8,107 nt of DNA from an uncultured Muribaculaceae bacterium (GTDB lineage Bacteria > Bacteroidota > Bacteroidia > Bacteroidales > Muribaculaceae), in the NCBI GenBank assembly GCA_910584125.1, contig CAJTXU010000056.1, positions 1 to 8,107 on the forward strand. The letters run 5' to 3'. Of this stretch, positions 1 through 7,652 are shown piece by piece. Both the position numbers and the translations under genes were made by a program. Position 1 is the stretch's first letter. Every line of letters starts with the position of its first letter. The notes below the pieces were generated by a model. It saw nothing but the letters and a program-made list of their open reading frames with translations. It searched no databases and had not been told where the DNA came from.

Positions 1-79
1 GATTCCACACAAAAGGACATCAACGTCCGCAGTAACTAATCTAAAAACCCTACCACCATGAAAACCTGACATCACACCG

Positions 80-111
80 ATGTCGCCGCCGTAACGGGGC
101 AACGGCGACAT
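80..111. other. Hairpin 1 in the leader of the three-gene operon
   Basis: ATGTCGCCG (80-88) is the exact reverse complement of CGGCGACAT (103-111), giving a perfect 9-bp GC-rich stem with a 14-nt loop. The loop itself can form a small CCG/CGG stem (89-91 with 95-97). No T-run follows, so it is not a classical intrinsic terminator. It may be an mRNA leader structure or a 3' structure of an upstream gene outside the window. The function is unknown. Confidence 0.5.
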
Positions 112-122
112 GATACACGCAT

Positions 123-146
123 CGCAAGCAGACAGACCTGCTTGCG
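123..146. other. Hairpin 2 in the leader of the three-gene operon
   Basis: CGCAAGCAG (123-131) pairs perfectly with CTGCTTGCG (138-146) around a 6-nt loop. It lies only 11 nt after the first hairpin and 49 nt before the start of the first gene. The downstream bases are TCCCC, not a T-run, so a classical intrinsic terminator is unlikely. It could be a transcript-stabilising or regulatory leader element, or the end of an upstream transcript. Confidence 0.5.
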
Positions 147-195
147 TCCCCTAACATCAAAAAATCTTATACCACAATATTAAAATTCTAAAAAA

Positions 196-1302
196 ATGAG
201 AAAATCACTCATTCTGGCGGCCATCGCCGCCATCTCACTGAGCGCATCCGCTCAGCTCAAGGTCGTATCCAACGGCCAGTCGCGCATCGGCACTCCCGAG
301 AACATCTTCAATACGGGCAACCAGATTACAGGAGGTCAGCAGACACTGTCTGGGATCGGAGATTACGGAGGCCCTCTTGTGTCTCATATCGCTCCCGACT
401 CCCTCGCCCCGCTGTGCGTGATGGGTCTCGACATCGACGGCTCTTGGCCGAGAATCTCTTTCGGCAGATACAACAACGTTTCGATCGGCGAAGGAGAGCA
501 CGCAACGAACAAACGCCTCGGCAACGGCATACTCTCCCTCAAGGCCAACAACGGCATCAAGTTCGAGTCGGACGGGACATCCATTTTCCACTACACACCG
601 ACCAAAGGTTCGCTCGCTTCCGAAAGGTTCTATTTCGGCAAGGCCGTCTCGGGACCTCAGTTCATCACGACTTCCGATGCGCGCCTGAAAACCGACATTG
701 AGGAACTCGACAATGTGGGCGCAAAGATCAAGAACCTCGTGCCCGTGAGCTACGTCCTTCTCTCCGATGTCACGGCATCCGGTGACACAGAGACCTCAGA
801 CGGCGGGAACGACGCCTCGGCGCCCCGCCATCAGTATGGCTTCCTCGCGCAGGACGTCCGCGAGATTTTCCCCGACCTCGTCTATGAGGACGCCGAGGGT
901 ATGCTGAGCCTCGACTACCAGGGATTCATCCCAATACTCGTAGACGCCGTCAAGTCGCTCCAGACCACCGTCGAGCAGCAGGCCGAGACCATCCGCACGC
1001 TCACCGGCCAGCAGAACGGTCAGCAGAACGACGGGACTGTCGTCGCAAGTCTCTCGCAGAACCGCCCCAATCCCTTCAACACATCGACCGTGATCAGTTG
1101 CGTCGTTCCCGAGAGCGTGGCCAACGCATTCCTATGCGTATACGACCTCAACGGCAACCAGAAGATGCGCCGCGACATCTCCGCCCGGGGCGACGTCGAC
1201 GTGACCATCGACGGCAACTCGCTCAACGCCGGGATGTACATCTACACGCTCATCGCCGACGGCGTCGAGGTGGACTCCAAACGCATGATCCTCACGGACT
1301 GA
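196..1302 (+). CDS. Secreted S74 (tail-fibre chaperone) domain protein with T9SS sorting domain
   Basis: 368 aa. A signal peptide occupies residues 1-19 (hydrophobic core, then ASA before Gln20), so the protein is exported. Residues 20-155 are a glycine-rich segment of unrecognised fold. From about residue 156 to 256 is an S74 intramolecular chaperone domain: it opens with TSDARLKTDI and continues with GFLAQDVREIFPDLV and DYQGFIPILVDAVKSL, all typical of this family. In endosialidase tail spikes the self-cleaving pair is Ser and Lys in an S-D-x-R-x-K arrangement; here Ser160 and Lys165 match. A Gln-rich likely coiled coil (254-275) follows, as usual in S74 domains. Residues 284-368 form a T9SS type A sorting domain, beginning SQNRPNPFN and ending RMILTD. 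The ATG at 196 has an A-rich upstream region, normal for Bacteroidota. It is the first gene of a probable operon. The true structural role (surface fibre or adhesin) is inferred. Confidence 0.88.
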   Translation: MRKSLILAAIAAISLSASAQLKVVSNGQSRIGTPENIFNTGNQITGGQQTLSGIGDYGGPLVSHIAPDSLAPLCVMGLDIDGSWPRISFGRYNNVSIGEGEHATNKRLGNGILSLKANNGIKFESDGTSIFHYTPTKGSLASERFYFGKAVSGPQFITTSDARLKTDIEELDNVGAKIKNLVPVSYVLLSDVTASGDTETSDGGNDASAPRHQYGFLAQDVREIFPDLVYEDAEGMLSLDYQGFIPILVDAVKSLQTTVEQQAETIRTLTGQQNGQQNDGTVVASLSQNRPNPFNTSTVISCVVPESVANAFLCVYDLNGNQKMRRDISARGDVDVTIDGNSLNAGMYIYTLIADGVEVDSKRMILTD

Positions 1303-1337
1303 CGGAAATGTGAATATTTACTTTTAAAACAAGAGCC

Positions 1338-3833
1338 ATGAAACGATTCATGACAATAATGCTCGCAGCCGCCGTCAGTCTGCCCGCCATGGTCCGAGCT
1401 TCCGAGAAGTTGGACTATACGGTCAACGTGGACTATTCGACGCTGGAAGTGGACACGGTGGTCCACTCGTCGGGCGAGAAATTCGTGAGACTCGACATCG
1501 CGGGTCTCGACAATGTGGCGGAGACGAACGAGCCGACCTTGCCGGTCAGAATGCTGACGTTCGAGGTCCCGACATATGTCAACAACTTCAGTGTGAAACT
1601 CAATTCGTACACCACTTTCGGAACGAGAACACTGCCACTGGCACTCGCCCCGATGGAGTGCCTGACCACCAACGAGGCAATCGAAGGTGTCAGCAATCCT
1701 GTAGTCTATGGAGTTGGATACAGCGCGACGCCGACCGCCCCGACAGCGGAAGTGGTGGACGAGTACTTTGTGGACGGTCTACGGCATTTCGTGACCGTGC
1801 GCGTGACGCCTGTGCTGTATACCCACGCCACCAAGAGCGTGAAGCTCTGCAACAGCCTGTCGGTGTCGCTCACGTACGATGACTGCAATGCGTCCGACAT
1901 GAAGTTCACTCCCATCAAGGTCGCCAAGGGCGTGCAGTTCGCGCACCGTATCGACGACAGTACGCTTGCGGCCACAAGCAGCCGCCGTGTCAACGCCCGT
2001 GCTGCTTCCGGAACTCTCGAACCGCAGATCAAGGAATACCTCATTCTGACTCCCGACAGTCTGAAGGAAGGCGTTGCACGGTTGGTGGCTTGGAAGAGGC
2101 AGAAGGGCTACAATGTCAAGGTCCAGACATTCGAATCGATCTACTCGATGCCCGGTTACGCGGTGGGTTCTAACGTCAACTGCTTCGACGAGGCGGCCAG
2201 CGTCCGCGAGTGGATGAAGAAATACTACGCCGACAACGGAGCGTTCTACTGCCTCATCATCGGCAATTTCAGGACTTCGGCCCCAATCAGGAAATTTTAT
2301 TTTGAAAATACCCAAACCAAGCATACCATCGATATGGCCAATGGAGAAAAATACGTACCTACTGATGTATATTTCTCAGACTTGGTATCAAATTGGGATA
2401 TCTCTTTGTACCCAGCTGGAATTAATAGCTGCAAAATTGATAGAGACATCAGTCTCGGCGCAACAATTCCAGTGGGTCGGCTCTTATGTTTTACAGCAAG
2501 GCATATTCAAAACTTTATCGACAAACTAATACTTTATGAATCCTTTCCTGGGAAAGGAGATTCCTCATATTTAGCAAGAGGATTAAGAGTAGCACACCCC
2601 GACGGTCATAATAGGCCCTCGATATTCGATTCATTTGTCTTACCCAATGTCACAACCATCGATGGTAATATTAAGTCAACATTCACAGACATGAGACCAA
2701 CCGCACAGGAGGTATTGACCGCAATGGATTCGTGCGGCATATATTCTCTTGCATGTCATGGATGCCCCGGCTATATCACTCTTAATTATCCATACCCTAA
2801 ATCCGAAAGAGATAAACACTCTCATAGAATACTGAAGGCTCTCGATGAATACTATAAAGGGAAGTCCGACTACGAAGAGGACAACGCTGGACTCGATAAT
2901 CTTACAAACATTGCAAGCCCATCGTTCGCATATTCACTCGCATGCGACATTGCGCCTTTTGATGATTTTGCAGGTTGGGAAGGGAAGGAGTTTAATTTTG
3001 TCGCATCTTTCACGACGGCCGGCAAATTTGGGGGACCCGCTTTCGTAGCAAATACCAGAGCTGGATGGTGGACGGAGTCTAGTGCATTAGAGCGCGAATT
3101 CGGGAAGCCTCTATCCCGTAATCTTTCATTAGGAGAAAGCCAAAATATAGCACGCACTGCTACAGCTAATAAAAATTACGGATATGCGAAATATGTGTCG
3201 TATACAAGCAATGTTATTGGAGACCCTGAGTTAAGGGTTTGGTCTAATGGACCAATCGGAATACCCGCAAAGTTTGCTTTCAGCGCCGGCACTTTATCGC
3301 TAAAAAATTTCAATTCCAAAACGAATAGTTTCGGTATACGCTGTGGCAATTCGAGCTATATCGGCACGTTCAATATAGCTGGCAACCAGTCGATTTACAT
3401 TCCTGATTTCGTTACAGTAAGGCCGAACAGCATTCTGTCAGTCTATATCCAGACTCCGGAATATCTCCCTGAAACCATCCTCATTCCCACCAGCGACAAA
3501 TTGATTAACGTCAAGGAACATTATGTTCTCAACAATCTGAAACTCTGCGCAAGCGCGATAACAGATCTAACAGATGGACTTTATCCGCCGATAAACCTGA
3601 ATTTAGGCAAAGACTGCGACCTAAGCCTGTTCGTCTACAATTCGGTGACCTCGGACAATGGTATCACGGTCAGCGACAAATCCACACTGACGATTGAGTC
3701 GGAGAAGAATGTCTCTCTTAGGGGCGATAAAATATCAAATGGAGGCACACTAAACGTCACCGCCGACACGTTGACTCTTAAAGAGGGCTTCGAAATTGCA
3801 AAAGGTTCCACTTTTGATTTCCATAACAGATAA
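1338..3833 (+). CDS. C25 (gingipain-family) cysteine peptidase, secreted
   Basis: 831 aa. A signal peptide ends near Ala21. Residues about 25-185 resemble the gingipain propeptide, with NEPTLPVRMLTFEVP and a VTVRVTPVLY strand. The C25 domain runs from about 232 (EYLILTPDSL) to 635. Family landmarks appear in order: LIIGNF (307-312), the PTDVYFSDL stretch (341-349), VGRLLCFTARHIQNFIDK (379-396) and IGDPELRVW (627-635). The likely catalytic pair is His474 (in LACHGCPGY) and Cys536 (in SLACDIAPFDD). Their spacing of 62 residues is longer than the 33 of RgpB (His211/Cys244). Residues 636-831 look beta-rich and end with GTLNVTADTLTLKEGFEIAKGS, a hydrophobic/Gly pattern that I recall from the ends of other Bacteroidales surface proteins. 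There is no recognisable T9SS type A domain. PorU, the T9SS sortase, is also a C25 protein but is much longer and usually adjacent to porV, so this is not PorU. The specificity is unknown. The start lies 35 bp after the preceding stop. Confidence 0.87.
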   Translation: MKRFMTIMLAAAVSLPAMVRASEKLDYTVNVDYSTLEVDTVVHSSGEKFVRLDIAGLDNVAETNEPTLPVRMLTFEVPTYVNNFSVKLNSYTTFGTRTLPLALAPMECLTTNEAIEGVSNPVVYGVGYSATPTAPTAEVVDEYFVDGLRHFVTVRVTPVLYTHATKSVKLCNSLSVSLTYDDCNASDMKFTPIKVAKGVQFAHRIDDSTLAATSSRRVNARAASGTLEPQIKEYLILTPDSLKEGVARLVAWKRQKGYNVKVQTFESIYSMPGYAVGSNVNCFDEAASVREWMKKYYADNGAFYCLIIGNFRTSAPIRKFYFENTQTKHTIDMANGEKYVPTDVYFSDLVSNWDISLYPAGINSCKIDRDISLGATIPVGRLLCFTARHIQNFIDKLILYESFPGKGDSSYLARGLRVAHPDGHNRPSIFDSFVLPNVTTIDGNIKSTFTDMRPTAQEVLTAMDSCGIYSLACHGCPGYITLNYPYPKSERDKHSHRILKALDEYYKGKSDYEEDNAGLDNLTNIASPSFAYSLACDIAPFDDFAGWEGKEFNFVASFTTAGKFGGPAFVANTRAGWWTESSALEREFGKPLSRNLSLGESQNIARTATANKNYGYAKYVSYTSNVIGDPELRVWSNGPIGIPAKFAFSAGTLSLKNFNSKTNSFGIRCGNSSYIGTFNIAGNQSIYIPDFVTVRPNSILSVYIQTPEYLPETILIPTSDKLINVKEHYVLNNLKLCASAITDLTDGLYPPINLNLGKDCDLSLFVYNSVTSDNGITVSDKSTLTIESEKNVSLRGDKISNGGTLNVTADTLTLKEGFEIAKGSTFDFHNR

Positions 3834-3844
3834 ACAGTTGGATT

Positions 3845-6800
3845 ATGAAGATAAAATTTACAATTCTGCTATTCGGCATCATGTCCATGTTGTCCCTTAG
3901 CATTCACGCCGAAGGAATTTTCCGAGAGGACTGGGTGTGGAAATACACTGACGAACTCTATGGCAATTCCGTCGACACTGAAAGGACATGTCGTGAGTAT
4001 GAGATGTGCTTCGACGGCGTTACGGTCATCAACGACATCACGTGGCACAATTTCAAGAAAACTAAATCTGTCGAATTCAAATACAAATGGAATCACGACA
4101 CTCACCAATATGTCTTGATCAGCTCAAAAGACATAGAATGCGGAGAAACATTCCTGATCCGCGAGGAAGACGGGAAATATTTCATGCGGCTCCCGGAGGG
4201 AGACAACCTCGGATACAATTACGAGTCATGGTGGAATATCGACGGACCCGAGGCTCCGCTGTATGACTTCAACTGCCACGAGGGCGAGTCATTCATGACA
4301 ATAGGGGAAAGCGGGGAGGCCGAGACTTTAGAGGTCAGTACTGTATCAAGCATCCAAATAGACGGAAAGGAATTCAAGGTTCTCAATACAGTTTACGGCC
4401 GTCCTATAGTGGAAGGGATAGGATATGTAAAGAGCGGAATCCTTCCATACGGACAATTCTCCTTTCCGGTGGGAAGTTCAGCCCACGGTCCCGAACTGGT
4501 ATCCATTGAAGACCTCAACGGCAACATCGTGTTCACACCCGATATGCTGAAACCCACAACCTACGTGCCGATGATACGCGAGGACCGCGTGTGGGAGTAC
4601 GTCGGCGGCTACGAAAATAGCGACGAGAGGGGATACGTGGTGCACTGTATGAAATTCGACGGGACCCAGGAAGTGCAGGACAAGGAATACCACCGTTTCG
4701 TGCTGTTCAAATCTACTTATGTCTACCACGACTATGATGCAAAAGAGCGTTATCGCGTGGAAATGCGCGACGAACCTGTCTATCTTCTGCGCGAGGAGGA
4801 AGGCAAGGTGTACGCAATCTATCCGAACGCCAGCCCCGACCCGAATCAGCCCTTCAAAGAGGTCAAGCTCTATGACTTCACGCTCTCCGACGGAGACGTC
4901 ATCGAGCACCCGTTCGGTTACTCTCAGTCCTACATCGTGAGGACTAAGCCCTCGGTGGATATCGCCGGCGAGACATGCAAGGTCATAAGGTTGGAAGATT
5001 CTAATTATCCTGGATCTGAAATACCGATAGATTTCATCGAGGGAGTGGGCATCAACTACAACGGCAGTATGGCGTCGTTCTCTTTAGCCTTCATAACCGG
5101 TGACGGAAACAGCTACTACGAACCGAGCTACTACGCGACGATCAACCGCGTCCTCGACCTCGACGGCAACGTCGTCTACGGCGACGGCTCCGCGCCTCCT
5201 GAACCGAAAGGCTTCGACGAGAACCTGATATGGACGTACTGCCCTACCAATCCTCCGCTCGAATATAAACGGTCATACCTGTATCAGATGAAGTTTGACG
5301 GCACTACCGACATAGGCGGCAGGACATGGCATAATTTCAAGACAGTCCGCGCTTGGTACAATGATTTCGATGAGGATGAGGCCAATCCCGTCACCGTCGA
5401 ATTGCCGACGGGCGACACGTTCCTGATTCGTGAGGAAGACCGCAGGTATTACGTCCGTCTTCCCGAGGAGGGATCCGGACTGAAAATGCCCAACGTGGTG
5501 TGGGACTGCGAGGAAGAAGAGGCACTTTTAGCTGACTTCAACTGTAAGGTTGGCGATTCGTTCACTATGCTTGTCAGCATGCTTGACGGAAGGCTGACGA
5601 CACGACAGTATACTGTAACGGACATTCAGGAAATCCTGATACAGGGTCAGAAGAGAAAGATCCTTACAATGAACGGCCATATTAAGATTGTCGAAGGAAT
5701 GGGCGCATTATGCGGAACTTTCGCATATGCCGATTTTGACTGGATGTCCGGTTCTCAACATCACCTCCCCACCGCACTGCCCGATCCTTCATACAACGAA
5801 GAACTAATCGACGTCCGCACTACCGACGGCACCGTCGTCTTCACAAGCGATGGCTCGTGGGCATATGCCCCCGAAGTCTTCAACGAGGACTGGACATATA
5901 AATATGCCGATGACGAATGGTTCGGACCCGACGGCGGCATCGTGTCGCGTCACTTCTTCGACATGAAATTCGACGGAACCACCAAGCATTATGGCATGGA
6001 ATACCACAACTTCACCACTGTTGACAGTTACCGCGTGGACTACAGGCTGGTCCGCGATGACGAGGGCTGCACCGAACAGGTGCCAGTGGACACTGTGCCC
6101 GGCCCGATCGGCCGCAAGTTTATGATCCGCGAAATGGACAGCAAGTATTTCGGACTTCTTCCTACCGCAAATCTGGAGCTGAGCGGCTACGACTGGTGGC
6201 ACAATCCCGATGAGAGCCAGCCCGACGGCGGCGCTCCGCTATATGACTTCAACCGCAGGGCGGGCGAAAGGATGAACATCCTGACATCGGCCCATCCCGA
6301 AGAAGTCGGAATATCCTCAGTCTCCTACATGGATATCGAGGGACGCAGACACCGCATTCTCCATACGGACGACGGAAATATCATTGCCGAGGGAATCGGT
6401 TTCGTGAAACACGGCATCCTGCCTTTCATCAACGGCATTATGCCTACTGGCATGCCCGAAATGACAGCCGGCGCGCCCTCCGAAAACACTTTCGTTTTCC
6501 CGACCGTTGCCGGTAAACAATATCTTGTCGACATCCGCGACTCGGAGGGCAAGGTGGTCTTCCGCCCGGAGATGCTGGAAGGCGAGGTTTCGCTCAGCGA
6601 CCGCGTGTTCAACAGCAGCTACATCTGGCGTTATGTGGCCGACGACATGACCAGCCGCACCGAAGGTGGCCGCGAGATCTGGACACGCCACGACATGGAT
6701 ATGGAGTTCACCGGCACGCAGGAAATCGACGGCACCACGTGGCACTGCTTCTCGACTACACGCAACGAGCTCGTGGACTTCTATTATGAGACGACAGACG

Positions 6801-7543
6801 GCGAGAACCGCCGCAAGGTGACCGTCAGCACGACTCCCGTGGAGGAGGCGATGACGTTCCTTGTCCGCGCCGAGGGTCAGAAATGGTATGTGAGACTTCC
6901 GGAGAACCCTGTCTTTCCGGGTACCGACTGGTGGCGCGTCGCCACAGCCGAGACGGAGCTGTACGACTTCGGCTGCGAGCCGAACGGAGAATTCACGACG
7001 CTGTCCGACTACGGCGACGCCGGGACGCTTGAAGTCAAGTCTGTATCGACCACCTCGTTCTTAGGTCGGGAGGCCAAGGTGCTCCGCATCAAGGGCGGCG
7101 TGGACATCGTGGAGGGCGTCGGATTCCTCAAACACGGCATGCTGCCGTTCATCGCCGATGTCGAGCTTCCTGTCGGAGCCGCGTCGGACAATGGCGAAGA
7201 GAGTTCGGCAAGACTCGGTTCATGGCATCTGAAGAATGTCGTTGACGCCGACATGCTCATAAGGTTCAAGCCTTCGGCGGTCAGCGGCACCGAGTCCGTG
7301 GGCGCCGTTATGGCCGATAACACGCTGACGCTGCGCCGCAACGGCGATTCGCTGGTGGCTGTCGCCGACGGCGACGCCGTGGTGACGCTGGAGGTCATCG
7401 GCATCGACGGCGCGAAGCGCGCGACGGCCGCGGGCCGCGGCCAGGCCGCAGCCGACCTCACGCAGCTCGCTCCGGGCGTCTACGTGGTCCGAGCATCGGA
7501 CGGCAGCAACGTCAAAACCGCGAAGGTAATGATGACTGATTAA
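3845..7543 (+). CDS. Secreted five-repeat protein with T9SS sorting domain
   Basis: 1232 aa. The signal peptide is residues 1-22 (IHA before Glu23). Five divergent repeats follow, at about 25-236, 241-446, 456-670, 677-912 and 920-1144. A full unit reads in order: an aromatic opening such as EDWVWKY, MKFDGT, WHNFK, a FLIREEDGKYYVRLPE-like strand pair, an LYDFNC-G-SF block, a G--RKIL strand, IVEGIGFVKHGILPF, and a closing VVFTPDML-like strand. I recall this REEDGK/LYDF/EGIG pattern from uncharacterised extracellular proteins of gut Bacteroidales, usually as one copy; no function is known to me. Residues about 1151-1232 are a T9SS type A sorting domain (LAPGVYVVRASDG, ending KVMMTD). There are no catalytic motifs, so an adhesin, binding or structural role is more likely than an enzyme. 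It begins 11 bp after the peptidase stop, implying cotranscription. Its 3' end is strikingly GC-rich compared with its start. Confidence 0.85.
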   Translation: MKIKFTILLFGIMSMLSLSIHAEGIFREDWVWKYTDELYGNSVDTERTCREYEMCFDGVTVINDITWHNFKKTKSVEFKYKWNHDTHQYVLISSKDIECGETFLIREEDGKYFMRLPEGDNLGYNYESWWNIDGPEAPLYDFNCHEGESFMTIGESGEAETLEVSTVSSIQIDGKEFKVLNTVYGRPIVEGIGYVKSGILPYGQFSFPVGSSAHGPELVSIEDLNGNIVFTPDMLKPTTYVPMIREDRVWEYVGGYENSDERGYVVHCMKFDGTQEVQDKEYHRFVLFKSTYVYHDYDAKERYRVEMRDEPVYLLREEEGKVYAIYPNASPDPNQPFKEVKLYDFTLSDGDVIEHPFGYSQSYIVRTKPSVDIAGETCKVIRLEDSNYPGSEIPIDFIEGVGINYNGSMASFSLAFITGDGNSYYEPSYYATINRVLDLDGNVVYGDGSAPPEPKGFDENLIWTYCPTNPPLEYKRSYLYQMKFDGTTDIGGRTWHNFKTVRAWYNDFDEDEANPVTVELPTGDTFLIREEDRRYYVRLPEEGSGLKMPNVVWDCEEEEALLADFNCKVGDSFTMLVSMLDGRLTTRQYTVTDIQEILIQGQKRKILTMNGHIKIVEGMGALCGTFAYADFDWMSGSQHHLPTALPDPSYNEELIDVRTTDGTVVFTSDGSWAYAPEVFNEDWTYKYADDEWFGPDGGIVSRHFFDMKFDGTTKHYGMEYHNFTTVDSYRVDYRLVRDDEGCTEQVPVDTVPGPIGRKFMIREMDSKYFGLLPTANLELSGYDWWHNPDESQPDGGAPLYDFNRRAGERMNILTSAHPEEVGISSVSYMDIEGRRHRILHTDDGNIIAEGIGFVKHGILPFINGIMPTGMPEMTAGAPSENTFVFPTVAGKQYLVDIRDSEGKVVFRPEMLEGEVSLSDRVFNSSYIWRYVADDMTSRTEGGREIWTRHDMDMEFTGTQEIDGTTWHCFSTTRNELVDFYYETTDGENRRKVTVSTTPVEEAMTFLVRAEGQKWYVRLPENPVFPGTDWWRVATAETELYDFGCEPNGEFTTLSDYGDAGTLEVKSVSTTSFLGREAKVLRIKGGVDIVEGVGFLKHGMLPFIADVELPVGAASDNGEESSARLGSWHLKNVVDADMLIRFKPSAVSGTESVGAVMADNTLTLRRNGDSLVAVADGDAVVTLEVIGIDGAKRATAAGRGQAAADLTQLAPGVYVVRASDGSNVKTAKVMMTD
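3917..7276 (+). repeat. Five tandem ~215-240-aa protein repeats
   Basis: Units at about 3917-4552, 4565-5182, 5210-5854, 5873-6580 and 6602-7276. Anchoring on the opening aromatic (Trp32, Trp250, Trp463, Tyr685, Trp928) gives periods of 218, 213, 222 and 243 residues. The similarity is clear in protein but weak in DNA, so the duplication is old. Unit 2 is the most divergent: it lacks the W-W dipeptide region and has YHRF for WHNF. Units 1, 4 and 5 share the GIGFVKHGILPF-type ending most closely. Unit borders are estimates by eye. Confidence 0.85.
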
Positions 7544-7570
7544 TGATTAATGATGAATGATGAATGATTA
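7537..7570 (+). repeat. 7-bp tandem repeat tract, left arm (TGATTAA/TGATGAA)
   Basis: Five consecutive units: TGATTAA (7537), TGATTAA (7544), TGATGAA (7551), TGATGAA (7558) and TGATTA (7565, 6 bp). The first unit overlaps the last Asp codon and the stop of the five-repeat gene. Because the period is 7, stop codons occur in all three forward frames within the tract. It is the left arm of the symmetric element reaching 7684. Confidence 0.85.
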
Positions 7571-7609
7571 CGACGATTGCCGTTTTTTGGCGTCGTGAGC
7601 CCTTCGGGG

Positions 7610-7652
7610 TTAGGAGGCTCCGCGCTGTTGCATTCGGCGCGGAGCCTCCTAA
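7610..7652. terminator. Strong hairpin with 16-bp perfect stem; possible bidirectional terminator
   Basis: TTAGGAGGCTCCGCGC (7610-7625) is the exact reverse complement of 7637-7652, with an 11-nt loop (7626-7636). A further G-T and G-C pair are possible outside the stem. It sits between the + strand operon and the - strand Rpn-like gene, where a terminator acting on converging transcripts would be expected. No U-tract follows directly, so the terminator role is inference. It is also the centre of a larger symmetric element and may be part of a mobile or repetitive sequence. Confidence 0.6.

Noticed and set aside
1..39. Possible end of an upstream + strand gene (frame 1 reads DSTQKDINVRSN then stop at 37-39)
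   Set aside because: Only 12 codons are visible, with no recognisable motif; cannot be separated from chance.
58..94. Tiny start-stop frames MKT (58-69) and MSPP (80-94) as leader peptides
   Set aside because: Far too short, and no attenuation-type codon run or alternative hairpin arrangement is evident.
1338..3833. Identification of the C25 peptidase as PorU, the T9SS sortase
   Set aside because: Too short, has a gingipain-like propeptide layout, and no porV-like gene follows.
4478..4909. Long antisense open frames opposite the repeat protein (also near 5804-6202, 6317-6745 and 7009-7461)
   Set aside because: They mirror the coding strand of a well-supported gene, with His/Val/Ala-rich or Ser/Pro-rich composition and no domains.
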